A stretch of DNA of 64,000 bases, taken from assembly GCF_021390175.1 (NCBI RefSeq), contig NZ_CP090004.1:3959001-4023000 (forward strand). Reading direction: 5' to 3'. Both the position numbers and the translations under genes were made by a program. The notes under the pieces were generated by a model, which was not told the origin of the DNA, did no database searches, and saw only the letters and a program-made list of their open reading frames with translations. This DNA is from Flagellimonas sp. HMM57. GTDB lineage: Bacteria; Bacteroidota; Bacteroidia; Flavobacteriales; Flavobacteriaceae. Positions 43,246-53,000 of the stretch are shown piece after piece. Every line of letters starts with the position of its first letter. Within the stretch, counting starts at the first letter, position 1.

Positions 43246-44616
43246 ATGTTAAATGTAGATACTATAATTGCTTTAGCGACTCCATCGGGTATCGGTGCCA
43301 TTGCGGTAATACGGGTTTCTGGACCTGATTCCATTACGATTTCGGATACCGTTTTTAAATCCATAAAAGGAAAAAAACTAGTTCAGCAAAAAAGCCACAC
43401 CATTCATTTAGGTCACATCGTAGAAAACGATAAAATTCTGGACAAAGTTTTAGTATCCATATTTAAGACGCCCCACTCCTACACCGGTGAAAATATTGTG
43501 GAGATTTCTTGTCACGGTTCACCCTATATTCAGCAACAAGTGATTCAACTATTTTTGCGAAAAGGGTGCAGGACAGCTACTGCAGGCGAGTTCACCTTAC
43601 GAGCTTTTTTAAATGGAAAAATGGACCTTAGCCAAGCGGAGGCGGTTGCAGACCTTATTGCAAGCGATAGTGCCGCTGCACACGAAGTCGCCATACAACA
43701 GATGCGAGGTGGCTTCAGCAATGAAATACAACAACTACGTGAAGAGCTATTAAACTTTGCCTCATTGATCGAGCTGGAGCTGGATTTTTCACAAGAAGAT
43801 GTAGAATTCGCCGACCGCGGTGAATTCAATACCTTATTGAATCGTATAAGTGAGGTCTTAAAAAAGTTGATAGATTCCTTTGCTTTAGGCAATGTCGTAA
43901 AAAATGGTATCCCAGTAGCAATAGTCGGAGAGCCCAATGTTGGTAAATCAACACTCTTAAATACGCTTTTGAACGAAGAGCGAGCAATCGTAAGCGATAT
44001 AGCGGGTACCACCCGCGATACTGTTGAGGACCAAATTAGTGTGGGTGGTATCAATTTTAGGTTCATTGATACCGCGGGCATCAGAAAGACAAAAGATGTA
44101 GTTGAGCAAATAGGAATTCAACGAACCTTTGAGAAAATAGAAAAGGCCAGATTGATCATCTTTATTTTTGATAGTCCGGATTTTGATAGGTCTGAATTGA
44201 AAAGTATACAGAAGATGTACCCCACTAAAGAAATACTGCCAATCTGTAATAAAGTCGATGCCCTGAACGATCAACAAGTTGATATACTCAAACAAGAAGT
44301 TCCCGGTGTGATGTTTTTGTCGGCCAAACATGGAACCGGAATATTAAGTTTGGAAGAAAAACTATTATCACTCGTCGATTCAGGTGCTTTGAGCGGTGAC
44401 CAGACCATTGTCACCAACAACAGGCATTACGATGCCCTGATCAAAGCATTGGAGGAAATTCAAAAAGTAAAAGAAGGAATGGAAATTGGGTTGGCCAGCG
44501 ATTTAATGGCCATAGACATTAGACAGGCCCTTTTTCATTTGGGTGAAATTACAGGAAGCGTGACTACAGATGATTTACTGGGAAATATTTTTTCTAATTT
44601 TTGTATCGGGAAGTAA
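43246..44616 (+). CDS. mnmE: tRNA uridine-5-carboxymethylaminomethyl modification GTPase
   Basis: This 456-residue enzyme, with MnmG, modifies the wobble uridine of several tRNAs. The N-terminal folate-binding domain has DTIIALATPSGIGAIAVIRVSGPDS and HTIHLGHI. The GTPase domain has G1 IVGEPNVGKSTLLNTLLNEERAIVSDIAGTTRDTVEDQI with G3 DTAGIR and G4 NKVD. The C-terminus ends LLGNIFSNFCIGK with the conserved FCxGK motif. It is the last core gene before the natural-product locus. Confidence 0.96.
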   Translation: MLNVDTIIALATPSGIGAIAVIRVSGPDSITISDTVFKSIKGKKLVQQKSHTIHLGHIVENDKILDKVLVSIFKTPHSYTGENIVEISCHGSPYIQQQVIQLFLRKGCRTATAGEFTLRAFLNGKMDLSQAEAVADLIASDSAAAHEVAIQQMRGGFSNEIQQLREELLNFASLIELELDFSQEDVEFADRGEFNTLLNRISEVLKKLIDSFALGNVVKNGIPVAIVGEPNVGKSTLLNTLLNEERAIVSDIAGTTRDTVEDQISVGGINFRFIDTAGIRKTKDVVEQIGIQRTFEKIEKARLIIFIFDSPDFDRSELKSIQKMYPTKEILPICNKVDALNDQQVDILKQEVPGVMFLSAKHGTGILSLEEKLLSLVDSGALSGDQTIVTNNRHYDALIKALEEIQKVKEGMEIGLASDLMAIDIRQALFHLGEITGSVTTDDLLGNIFSNFCIGK

Positions 44617-44783
44617 GCCTGATTCTTTCATTATTTATTCATTGGGACATTAGGTATTTTAATCGATTTTTTATAACAATCAACTGATTTCTTTGAACAT
44701 TAGCCAGATACCAATTTTATTGTATCAAATCAATATTGCCCCATGCTACTATACTGAATGTTTTTTAACCTTTTAAACAATGA

Positions 44784-45665
44784 ATGGTTTATGAGGAAAG
44801 TAAATCAATGAAAAATAAAATTCGAAGTAAAATAGTAAATTTCTTATCTTCTACTGTTGGTGCATTCCTTGTATATATTGCACCCTCTAAAGCTAAAGAA
44901 TTAGCTTCAAAAGGGATGACTTTGGTAATGGATAAAGATTTAACCATTTTGGAAAAGTTAATGCGTAGGGCAATCCTTCGAAAACTAGAAAAAAATGGAA
45001 ATTTTGACACTTTGGCGGATTTTCATCAAAACTTTTGGGTGGAAAAAGGAGACAACTTCTTTACGGCCAATGACAGTCAATTGGAAAATGTATTTATACC
45101 GAGTTGCGATTTTATTTTTGATCTCCTGAAAAATCAACTGACTAAGGAAACTGAAAAATTCACGACAATTGTGGAAATTGGAACAGGAAATGGTACCGTT
45201 TTGAATCATTTATCCCATAAGTTTTCACAAATGGATAAGCTTATCGGAATCGATTTAAACAAAACACAAACCCTTAAAAACAAAGAAAAGTACAAAAATA
45301 ACCCAAGGCTTGAGTTTGTTGCTGGTGATGGTTTTGATTGGCTTGAAAAAAATGGAAAAAGCCATACAATTTTCTTGACCTTTATGGGAGTTTTAGAATA
45401 TTTTACAGAGAATAGACTACAGGCATTTTTTGAAGCGGCAAATAACCTTGGTAAGATTATATTTATTGCGATTGAACCAAATGACTCTAATCACGATTTA
45501 GAATTAAATCCTAGATCCAAAGTTTATGGACCCGAAAGTTCCTTTTCGCACAACTATCCCAATTTACTAAAAAAAGCCGGTTTTAACCTTTGGCATTATT
45601 CAAAAAAGACCTTTGAAGGAGACACAAATTATATTGTATTCGTAGGAGCAAAAAACTGGACTTAG
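44784..45665 (+). CDS. SAM-dependent methyltransferase at the head of the NRPS-PKS locus
   Basis: This protein of up to 293 residues (an alternative ATG at 44808 gives 285) has a class I methyltransferase domain. Motif I is TTIVEIGTGNGTVLNHLS, followed by KLIGIDLNKTQTLKNKEKY and RLEFVAGDGFDWL (motif II-like acidic). The N-terminal 90 residues form a helical lead (FLSSTVGAFLVYIAPSKAKELASKGM). The substrate is unknown. It sits just after mnmE and before the JmjC-like oxygenase. A fragment homologous to its C-terminus (YGPESSFSHNY here) is found after that oxygenase gene, so this gene family was once duplicated in the locus. Confidence 0.85.
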   Translation: MVYEESKSMKNKIRSKIVNFLSSTVGAFLVYIAPSKAKELASKGMTLVMDKDLTILEKLMRRAILRKLEKNGNFDTLADFHQNFWVEKGDNFFTANDSQLENVFIPSCDFIFDLLKNQLTKETEKFTTIVEIGTGNGTVLNHLSHKFSQMDKLIGIDLNKTQTLKNKEKYKNNPRLEFVAGDGFDWLEKNGKSHTIFLTFMGVLEYFTENRLQAFFEAANNLGKIIFIAIEPNDSNHDLELNPRSKVYGPESSFSHNYPNLLKKAGFNLWHYSKKTFEGDTNYIVFVGAKNWT

Positions 45666-45788
45666 CAACTGGACAAAGCCATTTTTGTTTTACTCAATTG
45701 TTAAAACAGTAACAAGAAATGCTGGTAGAAATCAAATATTATATCAAAAGTCTTTTAAAAAAACTGAATCCTTATATCCAAAACAAAA

Positions 45789-46652
45789 ATGGAATCAACT
45801 ATTAAAATAAACAAGATTGACAGATGTAAAGGACTTTCAAAAAAGGAATTTTACGATAAATATGTAAAAAAGTCATTGCCTGTAGTAGTTACTGATAAAA
45901 GTGAATGGACATCGTTGGAAAAATTTACACCGGAATACTTCAAATCCAATTATGATCATGTTACCAATACTATTGATGGCAAAACTTACAAACTATCGCA
46001 AATAATTGATTTGTGTATGGCTTCAACTCCCGAAAATAAAGCTCCCTACCCCAATATATATGATATAACACAACATTTCCCAGAATATGTTAAGGTCATA
46101 CCTGATTTGCAATATGGAAAATCCAACAGGATTTTTAGTCGAATACTACCAAGATTAATTGCAAGTCGTAACAATCAACAAGAACTATTTTTTGGGGGAA
46201 AAGGGTGTTCATTTCCAAAGCTACATATTGATTTAAATTGGGTGCATACTCAAATCACCCAGATAATTGGAGAGAAAGAGTTTATTTTATATCCTCCTAG
46301 CGATACCCCTTTCTTATATCCCGACAAAACACTGCCCAATTACAGTAATGTCAATATCATGAACCCTGACTATGATGCACATCCATTGTTCAAAAAAGCT
46401 AAAGCCTTAAGAATAAGACTTAATCCTGGCGAAACCATTTTTATCCCATCGGGCTGGTGGCATACAACATATATCCACGATTTTAATCTTACATACGCGG
46501 TTGATCATGTGAATTCATTTAATTGGAATACCTTCATGGATCAGAATTACCAATCCGCAAAAAAACATTATCCAAACATCGCCTGGACACTCAAAGTATA
46601 TAAGCTAATTATGGGTAAAGTATTCAATTTTAAAGAAGCGATATTTAATTGA
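45789..46652 (+). CDS. JmjC/cupin-8-like Fe(II)/2-oxoglutarate oxygenase
   Basis: This 287-residue protein matches cupin-like domain 8 (FIH/JmjC type). N-terminal KKEFYDKYVKKSLPVVVTDKSEW is the usual lead-in. The iron site reads KLHIDLNWVHTQITQIIGEKEFILYPPSD with His146 and Asp148 (HxD), and the distal His225 is in FIPSGWWHTTYIHDFNLTYAV. Lys in EKEFILYPP is the expected oxoglutarate contact. In other clusters such enzymes hydroxylate amino-acid side chains of peptides, free or carrier-bound. Here it probably acts on the NRPS-PKS substrate or product, by position only. Confidence 0.85.
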   Translation: MESTIKINKIDRCKGLSKKEFYDKYVKKSLPVVVTDKSEWTSLEKFTPEYFKSNYDHVTNTIDGKTYKLSQIIDLCMASTPENKAPYPNIYDITQHFPEYVKVIPDLQYGKSNRIFSRILPRLIASRNNQQELFFGGKGCSFPKLHIDLNWVHTQITQIIGEKEFILYPPSDTPFLYPDKTLPNYSNVNIMNPDYDAHPLFKKAKALRIRLNPGETIFIPSGWWHTTYIHDFNLTYAVDHVNSFNWNTFMDQNYQSAKKHYPNIAWTLKVYKLIMGKVFNFKEAIFN

Positions 46653-46659
46653 TTCATAA

Positions 46660-46923
46660 TCAAAATCGTATGGATTTGAACGATCCTTCTCCCATAATTA
46701 TGTAAAGCTATTTGAAGAATCCAACTTCAAGATTAGCACTATTCCAAAAAATGATCGATGGGAACAATGGCATCATCAGTTTTATTGGGCCAATAAAATG
46801 ATTTTAAAAGAGATATTCTTTGAATATTTTTCGTACAACTATAGTTCTGGTCCATTCAACGATTATCTTAATAGTTCGTTAAAAATCATTATTAAATTGC
46901 TATTAATCAGAATACTTTTTTAG
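46660..46923 (+). pseudogene. C-terminal remnant of a second methyltransferase gene
   Basis: An 87-codon frame bounded by an in-frame TAA (46657-46659) and TAG (46921-46923) begins SKSYGFERSFSHNYVKLFEE. This aligns with SKVYGPESSFSHNYPNLLKK near the C-terminus of the methyltransferase at 44784-45665. After that the two diverge; the remnant continues RWEQWHHQFYWANKMILKE and ends in a hydrophobic stretch. There is no start codon and no methyltransferase core, so it is a truncated relic. The nucleotide sequences differ at many third positions, so the duplication is old. Confidence 0.7.
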
Positions 46924-47042
46924 AGTACGTTCCCTCACTAATATTGATTTATTTTTTGAAACCAGAATTATAGTCTTATGGAACCACATGACTAATCATT
47001 CTGTTTGTATACCAACTTAGACCATTTTGATCGTTTATTAGT
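46924..47042. other. Leader region of the NRPS-PKS genes
   Basis: These 119 AT-rich bases lie between the methyltransferase relic and the NRPS-PKS start codon. I find no TAnnTTTG element with a correctly spaced TTG and no hairpin terminator. The promoter of the assembly-line genes may lie further upstream, perhaps before the methyltransferase at 44784. Confidence 0.4.
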
Positions 47043-50000
47043 ATGAAAAAAAAGCAATTGACCTCAAACGACAAAAAACTACTTGACGCGTTTAATGATA
47101 CGAGTTTTGATTTTCCCAATAATCTTACAATTGTAGACCTATTTCAACAGCAAGTTGATAAAACACCTGAAAACATCGCCGTTGTTTTTAAAGATTCGGT
47201 ATTGACATACCTACAATTAAATGAACTCTCAAATAAGTTTGCAAATTTTTTAGGGCAAAATTACGACCTAAAAAAGGGAGATTTTATAGGACTGATGCTA
47301 GAACGAAGCGAATATCTAATAATCAGTATTCTAGGGATTCTTAAAACAGGATGTGCCTACGTACCCATTGATATTGAAGCTCCCCTAAAAAGAAAAGAAT
47401 ATGTTCAAAATGATAGTTCTTGTAAAATTACTGTTGATGAAGTCCTACTTGGGAAATTTAAGACACGTGAAGACCACTATTCCAGTAAAGTGGATGTCTC
47501 CCCTGTAAAAACAAAAGATTTAGCTTACATAATATATACTTCTGGAACCACGGGTAACCCCAAAGGAGTAATGGTAGAGCATGCTTCTGTAGTAAATCTG
47601 ATTTTTTCTTTGACACAGTTCTTTCAAATTGATTCATCAGACAAAACACTTCTTTTTTCAAACTATTTTTTTGACGCTTCCATAGAACAAATGTTTCTCG
47701 CTTTGCTAAATGGGGGCGAATTAGTCGTAATCGATAAAAAAGATATTAAAGATCATATTTTACCTTCTATAATAGAAAAATATGCAATTACGCATCTTAA
47801 TGCCACACCTAGCTATTTGGATACATTGCCTGATCTTTCCCATTTGAAATCACTGAAGCTAATCGTCACTGGAGGGGAAGTTTGTTCCTTGAAGTTAGCA
47901 AATAGGATGGCTGGTTATTGTAATTTGTATAATACCTATGGGCCTACAGAAAATACGGTTACCTCAACAGTGTTAAAATACTCTGAAAGACTTCTAAATG
48001 AAAAATCATTCCCCATAGGTAAGCCTATCCATAATACCAAAGCCTACGTGCTTTCAGAAAACCTAGATATATTGCCAGTTGGGGAGGTAGGAGAATTGTG
48101 CTTGGCAGGAAGTGGGTTGGCTAGAGGGTATTTGAACAATGAAAAATTGACAGCTGAAAAATTTATAGATAATCCTTTTGAGCCGGGAAATAAAATGTAC
48201 AGAACCGGTGATTTTGCAAAATGGAAAAAAGATGGAACGCTAGAATTTTTAGGGCGAAAGGATGATCAGGTAAAAATTAGAGGGTATAGAATAGAGTTAG
48301 GTGAGATAGAAACAGTACTAAACGCAATAAAAGGCATTAAAAAGGCAATAGTACTTGCCAGCAATCATTTTGGAACAGAGCCTTCTTTAATATCATATTT
48401 ACAGGCTACTGAAGATAAGTTATCTACCCAATCAATTAAAGAAGAAATTTCCAAGACGCTGCCAGTTTACATGATACCTACTATTTTTATGTGGATTGAG
48501 GAGTTTCCCATCAATAGAAATGGAAAAGTGGACAAGACCAAATTACCCGTTCCAGCGTATCAAAGACCAGATTCAGCACCTATCTATCGTAAACCGCGCA
48601 CCAAAACTGAAAAACAGATTGCACAGATTTGGAGCGAAACATTATCTATACCAAAGATAGGGCTTGATGATAATTTTTTTGAACTGGGCGGCACTTCATT
48701 ACTTACACAAAAACTAGCTACGGTACTGACAGAAAATTTGGATACTAAAGTACCTGTTACTAAAATTTATCAAAACCCTACCATATCACAATTGGTTGAA
48801 TTCTTGGAAAAGGATAAAAACAAAATACCAATGGATACTAAAAGAAGGAGAAGACCTTCTTCCAGAGAAGTTGCCATAATTGGTATGGCAGGAAGGTTTC
48901 CAGGTGCAAATACAATCGACGAACTTTGGAAAGTACTTGAACATGGAAAAGAGACCATCTCGTTCTTTTCAAAACAAGAACTGGATAAGAGTATTCCAGA
49001 GTCATTACGCAATGACCCTCTTTATGTGGGTGCTAGGGGGATTGTTCCATCTGCTAAAGAGTTTGATGCCAGATTTTTTGGAATGAGTCCGAAATTGGCA
49101 GAAGCAATGGATCCACAACAACGCTTATTTTTAGAAATTGCATGGGAGGCTTTAGAACAATCTGGTTATTTGCCCAAACATTATGATGGTACAATTGGAG
49201 TTTATGCAGGCGCAGGCGGAAATACATACTACACAAACAATGTACTCCCAAACCAAGAATTACTGAATCAAGTAGGCAGTTTTCAAGCTAATACGGTAAA
49301 TGATAAAGATTATATAGCAACTAGAACCGCTTATCACTTAGATTTAAAAGGACCGGCCGTTAATGTCTATTCTGCATGCTCTACATCTTTACTTGCAATT
49401 GCAGAAGCCGTAGAGGCAATACGAAGTGGTAGGTGCGAAATAGCATTGGCAGGTGCAGCGAGTGTAACCGCACCAATGTACAGTGGCCATCTATATCAGG
49501 AAGGATCTATGTTAAGTTCTGACGGTCATTGTCGTCCTTTTGATATTGATGCTAAAGGAACTGTATTTAGCGATGGTGCAGGTGTCGTTTTGCTTAAAGA
49601 TTTGGCGGATGCAAAAAAAGATGGTGATATTATACATGGTATCATCAAGGGTATAGGGGTCAATAACGATGGTGGAAATAAAGGTAGTTTTACTGCCCCA
49701 AGCATACAAGGACAAGCAGGTGCTATTAGCAGTGCTCTCGCAGATGCTCGCATTACCCCAGATAAGATTAGCTACGTAGAAGCACACGGTACGGCAACAC
49801 CATTAGGAGATCCCATAGAAATAGAAGGCCTACATATGGTTTTTGGCAAAAAAGCAGAGAACAAGCATTGTGCAATCGGTTCAATTAAGAGTAATATGGG
49901 ACACTTGACTTCGGCAGCGGGTGTTGCAGGATTAATAAAGACCTTATTGGCCATGAAGCATAATAAAATACCTCCTTCAATTGGTTTCGAAGAACCTAAC

Positions 50001-53000
50001 CCGGCCATCGATTTCAAAAACAGTCCCTTTTATGTGAACCAAAAATTGAATGATTGGAAATCAAACGGCACAAAAAAAGCAGGAATCAGTTCTTTCGGTG
50101 TAGGTGGCACAAACGTGCATATCATTGTAGAGGAGCATGCCGATCAAAAACAAGTATCTAACGGTAATGAAAGACCAATACAGTTTTTACCCTGGTCAGC
50201 TAAAACGAAAGAAAGTTTATTGGCCTATCAAAAAGCATTAGGTACCCATTTAAAAGAAATGTCCAAACCTACGCTGTCGGATATAGCTTTCTCTTTATCT
50301 ACAACTAGAGATCTTTTCAGCCACAGGAGCTTTGTCTTGTCAAATGATAAAAATGATTTGGCAAATATGCTTCTGCTCAAAGAAGAAAACGATATCAAAT
50401 CCAATGTCGTAAAGGTAATGCCCAGCGAATTAGTATTTCTTTTTCCGGGTCAAGGTTCCCAATATCCACAAATGGGGCGAGCACTTTATGAAAACGAACC
50501 TGTATTTAGGGAAGCAGTAACCCGTTGTGCAAAGTTGCTACAAAATGTATTAGAACTGGACATAAGAGAAGTTATTTATCCTGAGCTTGATACTCTGGAA
50601 ACAAAAAATAGACTAAAGGATACAAAATATACCCAACCTGCTTTATTTGTTGTTGAATATGCTCTGGCACAACTATGGGTTAGTTGGGGCGTAAAACCGA
50701 CGGTACTCTGCGGTCATAGCATTGGTGAGTTTGTTGCGGCCCATCTGGCCGGTGTTTTTAGCTTAGAAGACGCGCTAAGATTGATAACAATACGTGGAAA
50801 ATTAATAAGCGGGTTACCCGGAGGAAGCATGCTTTCCGTTCGCATGGACGCTGAAAACATCACCAAATTATTGCCAGAAACACTTTCAATAGCTGCAATA
50901 AACTCGGATCAGTTATGTGTTGTTTCAGGCCCTGATAAGATTATTGAACAATTTGCTTCACAATTAAAAGAAAAAGGAATTGCATGCATGATTTTAGCAA
51001 CGAGTCATGCATTTCACTCCAATATGATGAATCCAATTTTAGATTCCTTTAAAATTGAGGTTGAAAAGGTGTCTTTAAATATCCCGCGTTTACCTATGGT
51101 ATCCACAGTTAGCGGTACATGGTTGAGCGATGCGGAAGCAACCGATCCAGAATATTGGACCAATCATTTAAGGAAATCTGTTCGCTTCTCAGATGCTCTG
51201 GAAACCATGTTGGCTACAGAAGATACGATTCTCTTGGAGGTTGGACCTGGTCGTGCGCTGACAACGTTATCAAATCAAAAAAAGGGGTTAAAGTCATTGG
51301 TTTCACTAAGTAGCTTACCAACTCCCAAAGCAGGATATAGTGCCTACAATTCAATATTAATAGCATTGGGAAATTTATGGCTAAACGGAATAGAACCCAA
51401 TTGGAGGGAATTCTACAAAGACCAGACTAGGCAAAAAGTACTATTGCCCTCATACGTTTTTGATAAAAAACCTTGCTGGATCGAACCTTTAGCCATGGAA
51501 AGCAATAAAAATACCCTTGTTCAAGATCCAAATACATCTAAGCCCGAAATCAATCAAAATTCTACTGTTATGAGAGAGGAAATTATTCTAGAAAAAATTT
51601 CAGACATAATAACAAATACGTCAGGTATTGAATTGGAAACTTCCGAATACAATCTGAACTTTCTTGAACTAGGATTGGATTCTTTAGTGTTAACACAAAT
51701 GGCACTGACTTGTAAAAATGAGTTCAAACTTCCAATAACTTTTCGGCAATTAAACGATAGTTTTAATTCCCCTACTCTATTGGCCAAATATCTGGATGAA
51801 AATCTTCCAAAAGATATGTACGCTCACGAAATTGATAACAACCAAAATACAGCCCCAATACAAAACATAGATTCCAGCAAAGAAAATCTTTCGTTTGCCA
51901 CTAACGGGAATCAAGACTCCGCATTGAGCCTTATAGCACAGCAGATCCAACTTCTTGGAAAACAAATAGAGCTGATGCAGGGAAATGAAAGCAAAGAAAG
52001 TTATATACAAAAACCCAAGTCTGAAGTCCCCATACCCAAGATACCCACTGCAAACGATTTATCTGAAGACGAGAAAAGAGATCTTAAAAAACCTTTTGGG
52101 GCATCTCCGCGGATCGAAAGAAACTCGACCGGTCTAAATCCCTCACAGGCTGATTTTTTAAAGGATTTAATTAGTAATTACAATAAAAAAACGGCTAAAA
52201 GTAAATCGAATACACAACATAACCGCAGGCATATGGCCGACCCTAGGGTTGTATCAGGTTTTAAACCTTTGACCAAGGAACTTGTTTATCCAATTATAAT
52301 CGAAAAATCGTTGGGCAATAAGTTATGGGATTTAGATGGCAATGAATATCTTGATACTGTAAACGGTTTTGGCTCTTGTTTTTTTGGTTATCAACCAGAT
52401 TTTATAACAGAAGTTCTTCATAAACAAATAGATACTGGTTTTGAGGTAGGCCCGCAGCACCCATTGGCAGGTGAGGTTTGTGAACTTTTGTGTGAATTTA
52501 CTGGTCACGAACGGGCAGGTCTTTGCAATACCGGTTCTGAGGCAGTTTTAGGCGCAATGCGTATTGCCAGAACAGTTACCGGTCGCTCTTTAATCGTTGC
52601 TTTCAAAGGATCCTATCATGGTATAAACGATGAGGCATTGGTACGAGGCTCTAAAAAACTAAAGACTTTCCCAGCAGCTGCAGGTGTATTACCAAGTGCA
52701 GTTCAAAATGTTTTAATATTGGATTATGGTACGCAAAAGAGCTTGGATATCATTAAAAATAGAGCTAATGAGCTAGCGGCTGTTTTGGTCGAACCCGTAC
52801 AAAGTAGAAGACCAGAGTTTCAACCTGTGGAATTCTTAAAAGAGGTCCGTGAGATAACCAAAGCTTCTGAAACTGTCTTAATTTTCGACGAAATCATTAC
52901 TGGTTTTAGGATGCACCCTGGAGGCGCCCAGGCATTATTTGATATAAAAGCGGATGTTGCCACCTACGGAAAAGTAATCGGAGGAGGTATTTCCATAGGT

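Noticed and set aside
45719..45805. 28-residue ORF between the methyltransferase and oxygenase genes
   Set aside because: It overlaps the oxygenase start, is lysine/asparagine-rich as expected for AT-rich sequence, and shows no similarity to a known leader or precursor peptide.
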